From Flavobacterium sp. JAD_PAG50586_2 (lineage in GTDB: Bacteria > Bacteroidota > Bacteroidia > Flavobacteriales > Flavobacteriaceae), in NCBI GenBank assembly GCA_023213215.1, contig CP096136.1, positions 1-64,000 of the forward strand: 64,000 nt of DNA, written 5' to 3'. Positions 46,836 through 56,078 of this stretch are shown here, in pieces. The notes beneath the pieces are model-generated. The model was not told where the DNA came from, searched no databases, and worked only from the letters and a program-made list of their open reading frames with translations. Every line of letters starts with the position of its first letter. Position 1 is the stretch's first letter. Position numbers and translations under genes: made by a program.

Positions 46836-49421
46836 TTATGCCGAATTCCGAGCTGCATTAGTATTCCCAAACAAAGACCTCGTTACCAGTTTTCCATAGA
46901 CACTCAGCAGTTTTTCATCGACCTTATTCGTTCGCTTCATTTCATTTATCTGCGAAGCTGCATATTGTTGGATTGCCAATAACGGCATCACAATCTGTTC
47001 CCTTATTTCAATTGATGCCTTTCCGTCGGGATAGTTTTCCATCAGTTCTTTATGACCGGCTATCTTAAGCAACAGGCGTTTGGTTTCTAGGAATTCATTA
47101 TAAATGATTAGCCAGAATTCGCCAAACTCCTTGTCGTCCTTCATGTAGGCCGTCATCGGGAAGAAACATTTGGCCAAGGACATCATGCTGTTTTCCAATA
47201 AGGTTCGGAAGAACAGGGAATTATCAAATAAACTTTGGACTTTCTCCCATTGATTCGTTGCTTCAAAGTGTTGCAACGCTGCTCCAACTCCGAAAAATCC
47301 CGGAACGTTTTGCTTTAATTGACTCCACGCACTCACAAAAGGAATCGCACGCAAATCGGAGAAATTTAATTTATCATCGGTATTTCTTTTAGCCGGACGA
47401 CTGCCAATATTGGTTTTCGAATTGAATTTTAACGGACTAATATGCTCCAGATATGGAAGAAACTTGGGATGCGATTTGAAATCCAGGTACTTTTGGTAAC
47501 CGATATTGGCCAGTTCATCAATGGTTGCCTTATCGGAACTGGAAAGGTTGTTTTCCTCCTTGTTAAAAACCTCATTGGCCACACCGGCACTCAAAAGATT
47601 TTCAAGATTATAGCGACAGGAATCCAATGTCCCAAAATTAGAACTGATGGTCTGACCCTGAATCGTAATCTGTATTTCCTGATTTTCGATTGTTGAACCC
47701 AACGATGCATAAAACTTATGGGTTTTTCCTCCGCCACGCGCAGGTGGTCCTCCTCTACCATCAAAGAAGATTACTTTGATGCCATACTTCCGGGAAACTT
47801 CGGTAATCATTTCCTTGGCTTTGAAAATACTCCAATTGGCCATCAGGTAACCACCATCTTTGGTTCCGTCAGAAAAACCGAGCATAACCGTTTGCTTTTC
47901 CTTTCGTTCCGCTATATGCTTTCGGTAGGCTTCATTTTGATATAATTGCTCCATAATCTGATGGGCATGCTGCAAATCGTCCACCGATTCAAACAGCGGC
48001 ACAATATCAACCGTTGGATTTTCCCAGTTCATTAATCGGAACATCGAAAAAGTCTCAATGACATTCAAAGCGCTTTCATTATTGCTAATGATATAGCGGT
48101 TACAACCTTTTTCTCCATTCGTTTTCTGGATCGCATGCATCAGTTTTATCGTGTCTAAGGTAGAACGCGTTATTTCACTTTCAAAAGTATGCTGGCTCAA
48201 ATCGAAATGGAGTTTTGAAATCACATCCATTTTATCTTCCTCAGTAAAGGAGTCAAAATCTTCGGGGAAATAAGCTGATTTTTCCCGTTTCAAAAAGCTA
48301 ATTATCTCATCAAAAACCTGATCGTGAATACGACTGTTCTGCCTGATATCTAATGACGCAAAATGATAACCAAACTGATTTATCTTTTGCAAAAGCAGAT
48401 TCACATCATCGAGATAGAGTGAATTGTGCTTTTCGATAATTATTTGCCGAATACTATTCAACTCATAGATTAATTCGTCCTGACTGATATAAATTTCGCC
48501 CTGTGAATAAAAAACAGAACGGTACAATCTGTTTTCGATGCTAAAAATCATGGCATCCACTACGTTGAAAGTCAATTTCCGACGCAATGCCCTCACGTCA
48601 AAATAATAGCATTTTAGAATGGATGTCCGTAATCTGGCTGCGACCCTTTCGGTGATTTCCGGAGTTACAAATGGATTTCCGTCTCTATCGCCACCAGGCC
48701 AAAAACCTAAGTTTACAATTGGATTTTCTATGATATTACCCTCGAAGATATTCTTCTGTAAGTACTGCATCATATCTCCGATGGTTGCATAGAATACGTT
48801 TTCGAGGTACCAAACCAAACTCACCGCTTCGTCATAAGGCGTGGGTTTTTCTTTTTTGATAAAAGGTGTTTTTCCTAACTGTGCCAGCAGCTGTTTTATC
48901 TTTATTAAATCATTCTGCCGAATGGCTTCGGTTAAATCGGTAATAATCCCGAGTACTGAGCCTGGATAAAATTGCGTTGGATGCGCCGTTAAAACTGTCC
49001 TCACGCTGAAGTTTTCGAGGAATTCCACTAATTCATCGCGTTTGTCTTTGGCTTCAGATTTCTCTGTAATTTCACGCAACGAACCTCTTCCTTCCAAATT
49101 ATTTACTATTGGAAAAGCGGCATCTTCAATAGCATCAAAAAGTACAATCTGTCTTTCAACGTACTGAATAAAACGGAACATTAAATCTATTTTCTGTTCT
49201 TCGCTTGCGTTGTCAAGATATTTATTGGCGAAAAAATCTACAATCTGTTTTGGTGACCAGTTGTTTTTAAAACCTGCATCGCAGACTTCTGAAAACAAGG
49301 GCAGTAAAACTCCTGTATTATCAATAGCATCGAACGGCAATGTGATAAACACACTGTTGTAAATATGGTATTTGGACAATACATTCTGGTGGAAGCGTTC
49401 TATTTTCGGAAGGGTATACAT
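46836..49421 (-). CDS. ppc: phosphoenolpyruvate carboxylase
   Basis: An 861-residue enzyme that carboxylates PEP to oxaloacetate to replenish the TCA cycle. The catalytic His region is VRTVLTAHPTQFYPGSVLG. GFWPGGDRDGNPFVTPEITE, VMLGFSDGTKDGGYLMANW, FFDGRGGPPARGGGKTH (glycine-rich loop) and FSDLRAIPFVSAWSQ follow. The C-terminus ends NAARNSA rather than the RNTG of many PEPCs. Length is somewhat below the roughly 880-970 typical of proteobacteria, as usual in Bacteroidetes. Confidence 0.96.
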   Translation of the reverse strand: MYTLPKIERFHQNVLSKYHIYNSVFITLPFDAIDNTGVLLPLFSEVCDAGFKNNWSPKQIVDFFANKYLDNASEEQKIDLMFRFIQYVERQIVLFDAIEDAAFPIVNNLEGRGSLREITEKSEAKDKRDELVEFLENFSVRTVLTAHPTQFYPGSVLGIITDLTEAIRQNDLIKIKQLLAQLGKTPFIKKEKPTPYDEAVSLVWYLENVFYATIGDMMQYLQKNIFEGNIIENPIVNLGFWPGGDRDGNPFVTPEITERVAARLRTSILKCYYFDVRALRRKLTFNVVDAMIFSIENRLYRSVFYSQGEIYISQDELIYELNSIRQIIIEKHNSLYLDDVNLLLQKINQFGYHFASLDIRQNSRIHDQVFDEIISFLKREKSAYFPEDFDSFTEEDKMDVISKLHFDLSQHTFESEITRSTLDTIKLMHAIQKTNGEKGCNRYIISNNESALNVIETFSMFRLMNWENPTVDIVPLFESVDDLQHAHQIMEQLYQNEAYRKHIAERKEKQTVMLGFSDGTKDGGYLMANWSIFKAKEMITEVSRKYGIKVIFFDGRGGPPARGGGKTHKFYASLGSTIENQEIQITIQGQTISSNFGTLDSCRYNLENLLSAGVANEVFNKEENNLSSSDKATIDELANIGYQKYLDFKSHPKFLPYLEHISPLKFNSKTNIGSRPAKRNTDDKLNFSDLRAIPFVSAWSQLKQNVPGFFGVGAALQHFEATNQWEKVQSLFDNSLFFRTLLENSMMSLAKCFFPMTAYMKDDKEFGEFWLIIYNEFLETKRLLLKIAGHKELMENYPDGKASIEIREQIVMPLLAIQQYAASQINEMKRTNKVDEKLLSVYGKLVTRSLFGNTNAARNSA

Positions 49422-49448
49422 GGCGATACATTTGAATTTTAAATGTAT

Positions 49449-49479
49449 AAAAAAACCTCAAGCTTTAACTTGAGGTTTT
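49449..49479 (-). terminator. terminator of the Lrp-family regulator gene
   Basis: AAAACCTCAAG (49452-49462) pairs with CTTGAGGTTTT (49469-49479). On the minus strand a T run follows. It lies between the regulator stop and the ppc start. Confidence 0.85.
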
Positions 49480-49499
49480 AATTTTATTTTCGATAATGA

Positions 49500-49982
49500 C
49501 TAATCTAATTCCTGGAAAATAGTGTGCATCAAACGTTTTTTGTCGTTAATGCTTTCTTCAAGTGAAATCATGGTTTCTGTTCTGTAAACACCTTCGATAT
49601 CATCAATCATAAAGATAACGTCTTTGGCGTGTTTAGTATCTTTTGCTCTGATTTTACAGAAAATGTTGAATTTCCCTGTGGTTACGTGCGCTACAGTTAC
49701 GTATGGAATATCATTGATTCTTTCTAATACGAACTTGGTTTGAGAAGTGTTATTCAAAAAAACACCCACATAAGCAATGAAAGAATACCCGAGTTTTTCA
49801 TAATCCAATGACAGTGAAGAACCCATGATTATTCCCTGGTCTTCCATCTTCTTCACTCTGACGTGCACCGTTCCGGCTGAGATAAGCAATTTTTTTGCAA
49901 TATCCGTAAACGGAATTCTGGTGTTGTCAATTAACATGTCTAAGATTTGGTGGTCTACTTCGTCTAGTTTAAACTTGCTCAT
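49500..49982 (-). CDS. Lrp/AsnC family transcriptional regulator
   Basis: A 160-residue regulator. An N-terminal winged HTH (DEVDHQILDMLIDNTRIPFT, ISAGTVHVRVKKMEDQGIIM) is followed by an RAM/ligand-binding domain (YSFIAYVGVFLNNTSQTKFV, VAHVTTGKFNIFCKIRAKD). Such proteins respond to amino acids. The target cannot be told from position; it precedes ppc with a terminator between them and follows the M14 peptidase gene. Confidence 0.93.
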   Translation of the reverse strand: MSKFKLDEVDHQILDMLIDNTRIPFTDIAKKLLISAGTVHVRVKKMEDQGIIMGSSLSLDYEKLGYSFIAYVGVFLNNTSQTKFVLERINDIPYVTVAHVTTGKFNIFCKIRAKDTKHAKDVIFMIDDIEGVYRTETMISLEESINDKKRLMHTIFQELD

Positions 49983-50029
49983 AAAATGTAATTTTTAAAT
50001 CTGATCTTAAAATTCAAGATTCAAAAAAG

Positions 50030-51166
50030 CTATTGAATAGAACCGTTTATTACTTTTCTATCTCCTAAATAAAAATCGGCTTTCGCATCAATTTCCGGAA
50101 CGTTATTTTTATCGTCACGATACGTTTCGCCTTTAGCATCAACTTCTACATGACCGAAATAATTTTCTAAACCATCAACCTGAGCTATGAAAGCCTCAAA
50201 AGCTATTTCTCCTTTATTTAGGACTTCTTTGAACTGAATTGCAAAATTGATATTTTTTTCGGTATTATCATAATTTATTTTAACATTTTTATAAACAAAA
50301 TCATAAAAATCGACTTTATTTTGCGGAATTTTCACGTAATCTTCATTTTTATTGAGAACTATATCGTTTTCGTAAAAATATTGCAGGCCAGACACTAAAG
50401 CAATAAAAATATATTTTCTGGTTATTTCTCTTTGATAATCGTTCGGAAAATGTCCTGCTTCGAATAAGATTGTTGGCGCATTTAGATACTGGAAAGTATC
50501 ACCAACGCAATTCAGATTAAATGAATCATCAAATCGTCCGACCTGATTCGGTATAAACTGCTGCAAGACTTCGTTCATCGCCACAATTACATTCATCGCT
50601 TTGGTGCGAACCTCATTAATATCCCTATTTTCATTAAATGCTGGTGCCAAAAACGAAACCGTTGCCGGTTTTCCTGTTTCACCAACGCCAAAAATAGTCC
50701 GTTGATCGTGCAGATTGTAGCAGTAATGAGGCTGGAATTCGTCGAATGTTTTTCGTAAAACGATGCTTTCAGGCTGCGAAAGGTTTTGTGCGTCACGGTT
50801 CAAATCGATTTCGTTCGCATTTTCACGTGTATATAATTCAGCACCATCAGGATTAAGCATTGGCAATAGGCAAAAGGTAAATTCGCTCCTTAGTTTTTTA
50901 CCCAAATCAGCATCGGAATGCGCTAAATTGATAAAATCAAATAACGCTTTGGTTGTCGTACTTTCGTTACCGTGCATTTGCGACCACATCAATATTTTGG
51001 TTTTACCATTACCAAATTGTAACTTATAAATAGGCTTTCCAAGAACAGACTGACCAATTACATCAGTTTTATATTTTACCAATAAAGGCTCAATATGATC
51101 TAATGTTATGTAACGTCCTGAAATGGTTGGTTCTGTGTATTGCTTATGTAAGTCTGGATAATTCAT
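50030..51166 (-). CDS. M14 family zinc carboxypeptidase-like protein
   Basis: A 378-residue protein, started at the ATG at 51166 (MNYPDLHKQYTEPTISGRY) so that it does not overlap the acyltransferase gene. Zn-binding H and E lie in MWSQMHGNESTTTKALFDF, substrate-binding residues in NPDGAELYTRENANEIDLNR, the third ligand in CYNLHDQRTIFG and the catalytic Glu in ILFEAGHFPNDYQ. No signal peptide is seen, so it is likely cytosolic. The family removes C-terminal residues or cleaves modified peptides. Confidence 0.9.
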   Translation of the reverse strand: MNYPDLHKQYTEPTISGRYITLDHIEPLLVKYKTDVIGQSVLGKPIYKLQFGNGKTKILMWSQMHGNESTTTKALFDFINLAHSDADLGKKLRSEFTFCLLPMLNPDGAELYTRENANEIDLNRDAQNLSQPESIVLRKTFDEFQPHYCYNLHDQRTIFGVGETGKPATVSFLAPAFNENRDINEVRTKAMNVIVAMNEVLQQFIPNQVGRFDDSFNLNCVGDTFQYLNAPTILFEAGHFPNDYQREITRKYIFIALVSGLQYFYENDIVLNKNEDYVKIPQNKVDFYDFVYKNVKINYDNTEKNINFAIQFKEVLNKGEIAFEAFIAQVDGLENYFGHVEVDAKGETYRDDKNNVPEIDAKADFYLGDRKVINGSIQ

Positions 51167-51176
51167 TGCTTTGGTT

Positions 51177-51728
51177 TTATGCTTGAAAACTTCTTTCGGG
51201 AATTTTTCCCGTAACATCTTTAAAGAAAGGCAAAATGACTTTCATATCTTCTTCAAAATTACCTGTTACGTAAATTGGATGGCCTACCCTAACTTCCTTT
51301 TTACCATAATCAAAAGCGACCGGAATAATAGGAACATTGGCTTTTAGCGCGATATAATAAAAACCGGTTCTGAGTTCGGTTACTTTTTTTCGTGTGCCTT
51401 CGGGCGATAATGCTAATCTGAAAGTTTCGTGTTTACTGAATACTTCGGCTGTGGCATCTACATTATTTTTTCCTCCGCTTCTATCTAATGGAGCGCCGCC
51501 AACACTCCTGAAATAATAGCCAAACGGAAAGGCAAACAATTCTTTCTTTCCGACAAAATTAATTTCTACATCCATAATGCCACGGACTAACAAGGCAATG
51601 AAAAAATCTAGATTGGAGGTATGCGGGATAACAATAACAATACATTTCTTTATCGACCTATCAACTGTACCTGTCAGTTTCCATCTGAGTAATCGAAAGT
51701 AAATAAATCCGTAAAGTCGTTTCTTCAT
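51177..51728 (-). CDS. 1-acyl-sn-glycerol-3-phosphate acyltransferase-like protein (PlsC family)
   Basis: A 183-residue acyltransferase. The catalytic H-X4-D motif is in IPHTSNLDFFIAL; the acceptor site is FPFGYYFRSVGGAPLDRSGG and LALSPEGTRKKV. It is smaller than classic PlsC and lacks an obvious long N-terminal TM, as in the YihG/lysophospholipid-type short acyltransferases. It lies 10 bp upstream of the M14 gene in the same direction. Confidence 0.9.
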   Translation of the reverse strand: MKKRLYGFIYFRLLRWKLTGTVDRSIKKCIVIVIPHTSNLDFFIALLVRGIMDVEINFVGKKELFAFPFGYYFRSVGGAPLDRSGGKNNVDATAEVFSKHETFRLALSPEGTRKKVTELRTGFYYIALKANVPIIPVAFDYGKKEVRVGHPIYVTGNFEEDMKVILPFFKDVTGKIPERSFQA

Positions 51729-51787
51729 CCTAATTATTTTGTGTAAATTTAGTATTTCTGTCTTACTTTTGAGAAAAATCTTTAGTG

Positions 51788-52450
51788 ATGGTCCGAAAAC
51801 TGTTTAGCTATTTTATTCCGATTAATGTGTATCGAAAAAACTCATCGGTGAGCAAATCCATTGAGGTAACCTGGAACAACGGCGAATTGGTTTTAGACAG
51901 TAAAAGCACCAATTATTCGTATGGAAGCCTGCAGCGAATCCTCAGGAAAGGTCTGAAATACATAGGTTTTGAACGGATTCGCAATTTCGAAAGCATATTG
52001 GTTCTTGGTGTTGCCGGAGGAAGTGTCATCAAGACTTTAGTGGATGAAATAAAATTCAAAGGAAGGATTACCGGTGTCGAAATTGATCGCGACATTATTG
52101 ATATTGCCAACGGTTATTTTCAATTGGATAAAATCCCAAACCTGGAAATTGTTGTTGATGATGCTTTTGAATATGTATTGAAAACGAAATTAAAATACGA
52201 TTTGATTATCATCGATATTTTTCAGGATACAACAATGCCCAACTTCTTGTTCGAGGATTTCTTTATCCAGAGAATCAATTCGCTGTTGAACCTGAATGGC
52301 TTTATTTTGTTTAATACCATGGTAATCAATCAAAAGCAGGAAGAACGAAACCTGATTTATAAATCAAAATTTGGTGGCGATTATTCACTTCGGATGTATC
52401 CCAAAGTGGAAGTCCACAACGAATTGTTTACGATAAAGAAACTAAGCTAA
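51788..52450 (+). CDS. spermidine synthase-like methyltransferase-fold protein
   Basis: A 220-residue SAM-fold protein, started at the ATG at 51788 (a GTG lies 3 bp earlier). ILVLGVAGGSVIKTLV forms the nucleotide-binding glycine loop, GVEIDRDIIDIANGYF the acidic loop and VVDDAFEYVLKTKLKYDLII the DD region, as in SpeE. The N-terminal beta-domain of true aminopropyltransferases is short. It overlaps the potassium-channel gene by 1 bp. I infer a regulatory or metabolic methyl/aminopropyl-transfer role but cannot state a substrate. Confidence 0.8.
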   Translation: MVRKLFSYFIPINVYRKNSSVSKSIEVTWNNGELVLDSKSTNYSYGSLQRILRKGLKYIGFERIRNFESILVLGVAGGSVIKTLVDEIKFKGRITGVEIDRDIIDIANGYFQLDKIPNLEIVVDDAFEYVLKTKLKYDLIIIDIFQDTTMPNFLFEDFFIQRINSLLNLNGFILFNTMVINQKQEERNLIYKSKFGGDYSLRMYPKVEVHNELFTIKKLS

Positions 52451-53157
52451 TGGGGATTTTCAAAAAGTTATTAATAGGAAAGGTTACGGCTAAAGATATT
52501 CCCAAAGTTAATCCAATACAAAAAAGGATATTGAACATTCGGTCTATTTGGAATAATGACCATCATGATGATAATGGTATTGAAAAGATCTTTCGGTTAT
52601 TCCTTTCCGTTTCTCAATTACTGTTTCCCGGAATTTACATAAAAACGATAGCCGGCAAAATAGACCCAATTTATAAGGATCTGACAATGGATTTCTATAT
52701 CCTGGTTAAGGTTGCTTTTCCGCTTTTTATCCTTTATAACCATTGGCAAAATCATTCCTTTTTGATTTATATTATGGTATATCTCCTGATGGAAACCGTA
52801 TTGTATATTCCAACCTTGATTTTTGCATCCGATTTATTCTCAAGGCCAAGATCATACAAAAGATCGATGTTGTTGTTATTTTTCAATTACCTCGAAATCA
52901 TTATTGCTTTTGGGGTTTTGTATACATTAGGTAATAATATGAATAAACCTTTTGAACATTGGTTCGACCCAATCTACTTCAGTGTAGTGAGTTCGAATTC
53001 GATTGGTTTTGGCGATTATCATCCAATAACGACTTACGGAAAAGTGTTGGTTACAATACAGGCGATGTTTTTCCTGTCCTTTGTGGTTTTGTTTTTAAAC
53101 TTCTTCACAACAAAAGTCAAAAGCAAAGGCTATTTTGACAATGATGAAATCGATTAG
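52450..53157 (+). CDS. two-pore-type potassium ion channel (Ion_trans_2)
   Basis: A 235-residue membrane protein with about four to five TM segments. The selectivity filter is SNSIGFGDYHPITTYGK (GFGD signature), followed by a final helix (VLVTIQAMFFLSFVVLFLNF). Two TMs upstream (VKVAFPLFILYNHW, YLLMETVLYIPTLIF) resemble a channel with an N-terminal membrane domain. It is translationally coupled to the SpeE-like gene by a TAATG overlap. Confidence 0.85.
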   Translation: MGIFKKLLIGKVTAKDIPKVNPIQKRILNIRSIWNNDHHDDNGIEKIFRLFLSVSQLLFPGIYIKTIAGKIDPIYKDLTMDFYILVKVAFPLFILYNHWQNHSFLIYIMVYLLMETVLYIPTLIFASDLFSRPRSYKRSMLLLFFNYLEIIIAFGVLYTLGNNMNKPFEHWFDPIYFSVVSSNSIGFGDYHPITTYGKVLVTIQAMFFLSFVVLFLNFFTTKVKSKGYFDNDEID

Positions 53158-53159
53158 TT

Positions 53160-53885
53160 TTAGAGCATTTTCCGAGCCTGTTCCAAATCCTCCGGCGTAT
53201 CAATACCAATGCTTCCCTGATTGGTTTCGACCATTTTAATTCTTTTGCCAAATTCCAGGTAACGAAGCTGCTCCAGCTTTTCCGAAGCTTCAAGCGATTT
53301 CATTGGTAAACGGTAAAAATCCAACAAGGCCTGTTTGCGAAAAGCATAAATACCAATGTGTTTCATATAACGTACACCGGCATCTACATCTCTTGGATAG
53401 GGAATTACCGAACGTGAGAAATAAAGTGCAAAACCATTTTGATCGGTTACTACTTTGACATTATTTGGATTTTCGATCTCATCCTTATTGGTAATCTGAA
53501 ACATCAGCGAAGCCAGGTCTACTTTTTTATCATAATCATTTCTGAAAACTTCCAAAACTTTTGCCAAGGGTTCTTTATTGATAAATGGCTCATCGCCCTG
53601 AACATTTACCACAATATCGACCTCGAGTTTTTCTACCGCTTCGGCGATACGGTCACTGCCACTTTCATGCTCCTTTATACTCATAATGGCTTTACCCCCA
53701 TTATTGATGATTTCATCATAAATCAGTATCGAATCGGTGACCACAAAAACATCCTCAAACAATCCGGTATTAGCAGCCGATTCATAAGTTCGCTGAATTA
53801 CGGTTTTGCCACCTAAATCCTGCATCAGTTTGGCAGGGAAACGTGTAGAAGCATAACGGGCTGGAATTACGGCGATGATTTTCAT
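53160..53885 (-). CDS. kdsB: 3-deoxy-manno-octulosonate cytidylyltransferase
   Basis: A 241-residue enzyme that forms CMP-Kdo for lipopolysaccharide core synthesis. Motifs: [80 protein letters not shown] and [17 protein letters not shown]. The gene ends 2 bp from the convergent channel gene. Octamer-type repeats lie just upstream of its start. Confidence 0.96.
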   Translation of the reverse strand: MKIIAVIPARYASTRFPAKLMQDLGGKTVIQRTYESAANTGLFEDVFVVTDSILIYDEIINNGGKAIMSIKEHESGSDRIAEAVEKLEVDIVVNVQGDEPFINKEPLAKVLEVFRNDYDKKVDLASLMFQITNKDEIENPNNVKVVTDQNGFALYFSRSVIPYPRDVDAGVRYMKHIGIYAFRKQALLDFYRLPMKSLEASEKLEQLRYLEFGKRIKMVETNQGSIGIDTPEDLEQARKML

Positions 53886-53892
53886 TTCAAAA

Positions 53893-53935
53893 AAGTTACA
53901 AGTTCAGAGTGGCTAAGTTACAAAGTTTGACAAAA
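53893..53935 (+). repeat. octamer-periodic intergenic repeat (copy 3)
   Basis: AAGTTACAAGTTCAGAGTGG followed by further 8-bp-period units, the inverse orientation of the AACTTTGC family. It lies between the divergent kdsB and PNGase F-like genes. Confidence 0.5.
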
Positions 53936-53967
53936 CTACAATGTTTCCAAAAATGAAATTGTTTTCG

Positions 53968-53975
53968 TAGATTTG
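53968..53975 (+). promoter_or_regulatory. -7 promoter element
   Basis: TAGATTTG fits TAnnTTTG and is 27 bp before the start of the T9SS-secreted PNGase F-like gene. Confidence 0.6.
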
Positions 53976-54002
53976 TAGACAACGACTAACTAACAACTTC
54001 CA

Positions 54003-55340
54003 ATGAAAACAAAATTACTATTGCTATTTTTAGCTTCTTTATCTTTAAATTCGGTTACGGCACAAGTTACAATTCCGGTATACAGTTACGAATTATTTTA
54101 TGATGGTTATGCTGCTGTGGTTAATGAACCCACAACTGCTGGTGTAACAAGGCTGAGAAATGACTTGTTTACTACAAAATTATTACCAGAACAATTGGCT
54201 TTAGTTGGAAGCACATTACAACTCAATGTATTAATTACGGCTGCCTGCGATAATTATGACCGAATTGGTAACGTTAATTTGGTTTTGGTGCCAAGAGGCG
54301 ATACTTCATATAATACCACCACAGCTTTCAAAATCGAATTAGGACGTTTTATTACTCCGTTTATGAACAAGAATATTTCTCCATTTGAAGTTCCATATAC
54401 TTTCAATATTGATAACGCGGCTAAAATACTAAAGGACAGTGCACTGAATCTAGCTTATGACTTTTGGGTAGAATTCGAAGTGTTTGGAGTTCCCTATGCG
54501 GCACAAACACAGGTTGCTGGTTGCAGTGGGCGGAATGATGTTTTTTACGGAAGTCTTGAATTTGTTACTAATGAAGATACCAGTGTTACCAACGATACCT
54601 TTTTATTGAATCTAAACTTCAAAAAAGACTTAAACAATTATCAGGCTGGTGCCACTGATGTAATTGGGCAAACCGTTAGAACCATAAATTATAGCTTGCC
54701 CAATGCTGTTGACAATGCCAAATATTACCTAATTACTTCCAATCACGGTGCCAATGCCGGTGGTGAAGAATACAACAGAAGATTGCATAACATCTACCAT
54801 GATAATGTGCAAATCCTGGGTTACAGACCAGGAGAACCAACCTGTGAGCCTTACCGAGTATACAACACACAGGGAAATGGGATTTACGGAGCAAATCCAA
54901 GAACGCCGTCACAGTGGCAATCTTTCAGCAACTGGTGTCCGGGTTCAGTAATCCCAATAAGAACCCTAAATTTAGGAAATATAGCTGCGGGAAATCATTC
55001 CTTTAAAATTGCAGTTCCGACTGCAGTATTTGTCGATGCACAGGGTTACATCCCTGTTTCATTGTATCTTCAGGGGACCAACAATACGCTTGGACAAGAA
55101 GTTTTTAATATGTATAGCTATGATATTTTTCCAAATCCAACCGCAGATTTCATTAATATTAAGGCAACAGAAGTTATAAAATCATTTCAGTTAACTGATA
55201 TTCAGGGAAAGGTATTAATTTCCAACACACACAATCAAACCGATTTGAAAGTAGACATTTCCAATCAGCCAAAAGGGATTTACTTCCTTAAAATGGATTT
55301 TGACAAAGGAAGCAATACGGAAAAGATCATCAAAGAGTAA
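54003..55340 (+). CDS. T9SS-secreted PNGase F-like protein
   Basis: A 445-residue protein with a signal peptide (MKTKLLLLFLASLSLNSVTA). The body matches the two-domain plan of peptide-N-glycosidase F: CDNYDRIGNVNLVLV (D86 aligns with the catalytic Asp of PNGase F CDEWDRYANV), ELGRFITPF, GGEEYNRRLH (E255/E256 in the position of the second acidic residue) and WQSFSNWCPGSVIPIRTLNL. The C-terminal 70 residues (YDIFPNPTADFINIKATE, QPKGIYFLKMDF) are a type A sorting domain. It probably releases N-glycans or glycoprotein sugars outside the cell. Sequence is divergent, so activity is inferred. Confidence 0.78.
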   Translation: MKTKLLLLFLASLSLNSVTAQVTIPVYSYELFYDGYAAVVNEPTTAGVTRLRNDLFTTKLLPEQLALVGSTLQLNVLITAACDNYDRIGNVNLVLVPRGDTSYNTTTAFKIELGRFITPFMNKNISPFEVPYTFNIDNAAKILKDSALNLAYDFWVEFEVFGVPYAAQTQVAGCSGRNDVFYGSLEFVTNEDTSVTNDTFLLNLNFKKDLNNYQAGATDVIGQTVRTINYSLPNAVDNAKYYLITSNHGANAGGEEYNRRLHNIYHDNVQILGYRPGEPTCEPYRVYNTQGNGIYGANPRTPSQWQSFSNWCPGSVIPIRTLNLGNIAAGNHSFKIAVPTAVFVDAQGYIPVSLYLQGTNNTLGQEVFNMYSYDIFPNPTADFINIKATEVIKSFQLTDIQGKVLISNTHNQTDLKVDISNQPKGIYFLKMDFDKGSNTEKIIKE

Positions 55341-55358
55341 CGAGTTTTACTAGTATAA

Positions 55359-55388
55359 AAAAACCCCGCTAAATTTAGCGGGGTTTTT
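55359..55388. terminator. bidirectional terminator between convergent genes
   Basis: AAAAACCCCGCTAAA pairs perfectly with TTTAGCGGGGTTTTT with no gap. Runs of A and T on both sides let it serve the PNGase F-like gene (plus) and the 55392 gene (minus). Confidence 0.9.
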
Positions 55389-55391
55389 ATT

Positions 55392-55886
55392 TTATTGCTG
55401 AAACAGTTTATCCAGCTCTCCTTTTTTATTGAGTTCGACTAGTTTCTTAACGGCTGGTGTCATTTCAACTTTATTGGCAGGCTTTTCTGCATAAGCAACC
55501 ATTGCTTTTATAGCTTTTACTGAAAGCCCGGTAACATCTTCATTCTGTTTTGGGTCTTCCAGGGTAGTCTTTGCCATAGAGGCTAAGTAAATTCCGGGCA
55601 AATCCTTATTTTCAGGGCTGATTTTTGCGGTTATAAAATCTTCCTCAATAATAAAGCTGTAATCTTCAGTACCTACTTCCCAATCACGTATAAGCTTTAC
55701 CGCAGCAGCTCGTTTGGTATCTTTACTGTCCAGTGGTGTAGAAAGGACATAATTACTGGCTTCCAAAACCGATTTTTCGGCAGCCTTGAAATCGGCCGGA
55801 GTGGTTCTTGCAACTTTTGAAAAATCAGTCTGTGAAAACGAAGAAAAGGAAGTGAAAACTAAAAGTAAAAGAAAACGTTTTTTCAT
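55392..55886 (-). CDS. secreted/periplasmic protein, unknown
   Basis: A 164-residue protein with a signal peptide (MKKRFLLLLVFTSFSSFSQ). The mature part is helical and charged (DFSKVARTTPADFKAAEKSV, VKLIRDWEVGTEDYSFIIEE, KAIKAMVAYAEKPANKVEMT, VKKLVELNKKGELDKLFQQ). I do not recognise a named domain; similar proteins seem common in Flavobacteria. It shares a bidirectional terminator with the PNGase F-like gene. Confidence 0.8.
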   Translation of the reverse strand: MKKRFLLLLVFTSFSSFSQTDFSKVARTTPADFKAAEKSVLEASNYVLSTPLDSKDTKRAAAVKLIRDWEVGTEDYSFIIEEDFITAKISPENKDLPGIYLASMAKTTLEDPKQNEDVTGLSVKAIKAMVAYAEKPANKVEMTPAVKKLVELNKKGELDKLFQQ

Positions 55887-56078
55887 GTTGTGTTGATTTT
55901 AAGGTTAATGAATAACAATAATACGAATTATATTGAAAATAGCACACTACTTTTTTTGGATTTTGTCCGGGGTTTGTCCGGGATTGTACTACCCCTTTGC
56001 GAACGAAATAAGAAGAAACGTAAACGAAAGTACTATTTATAGTTTACCGAATGTCCAACGGACATCCTACTCTTACTA

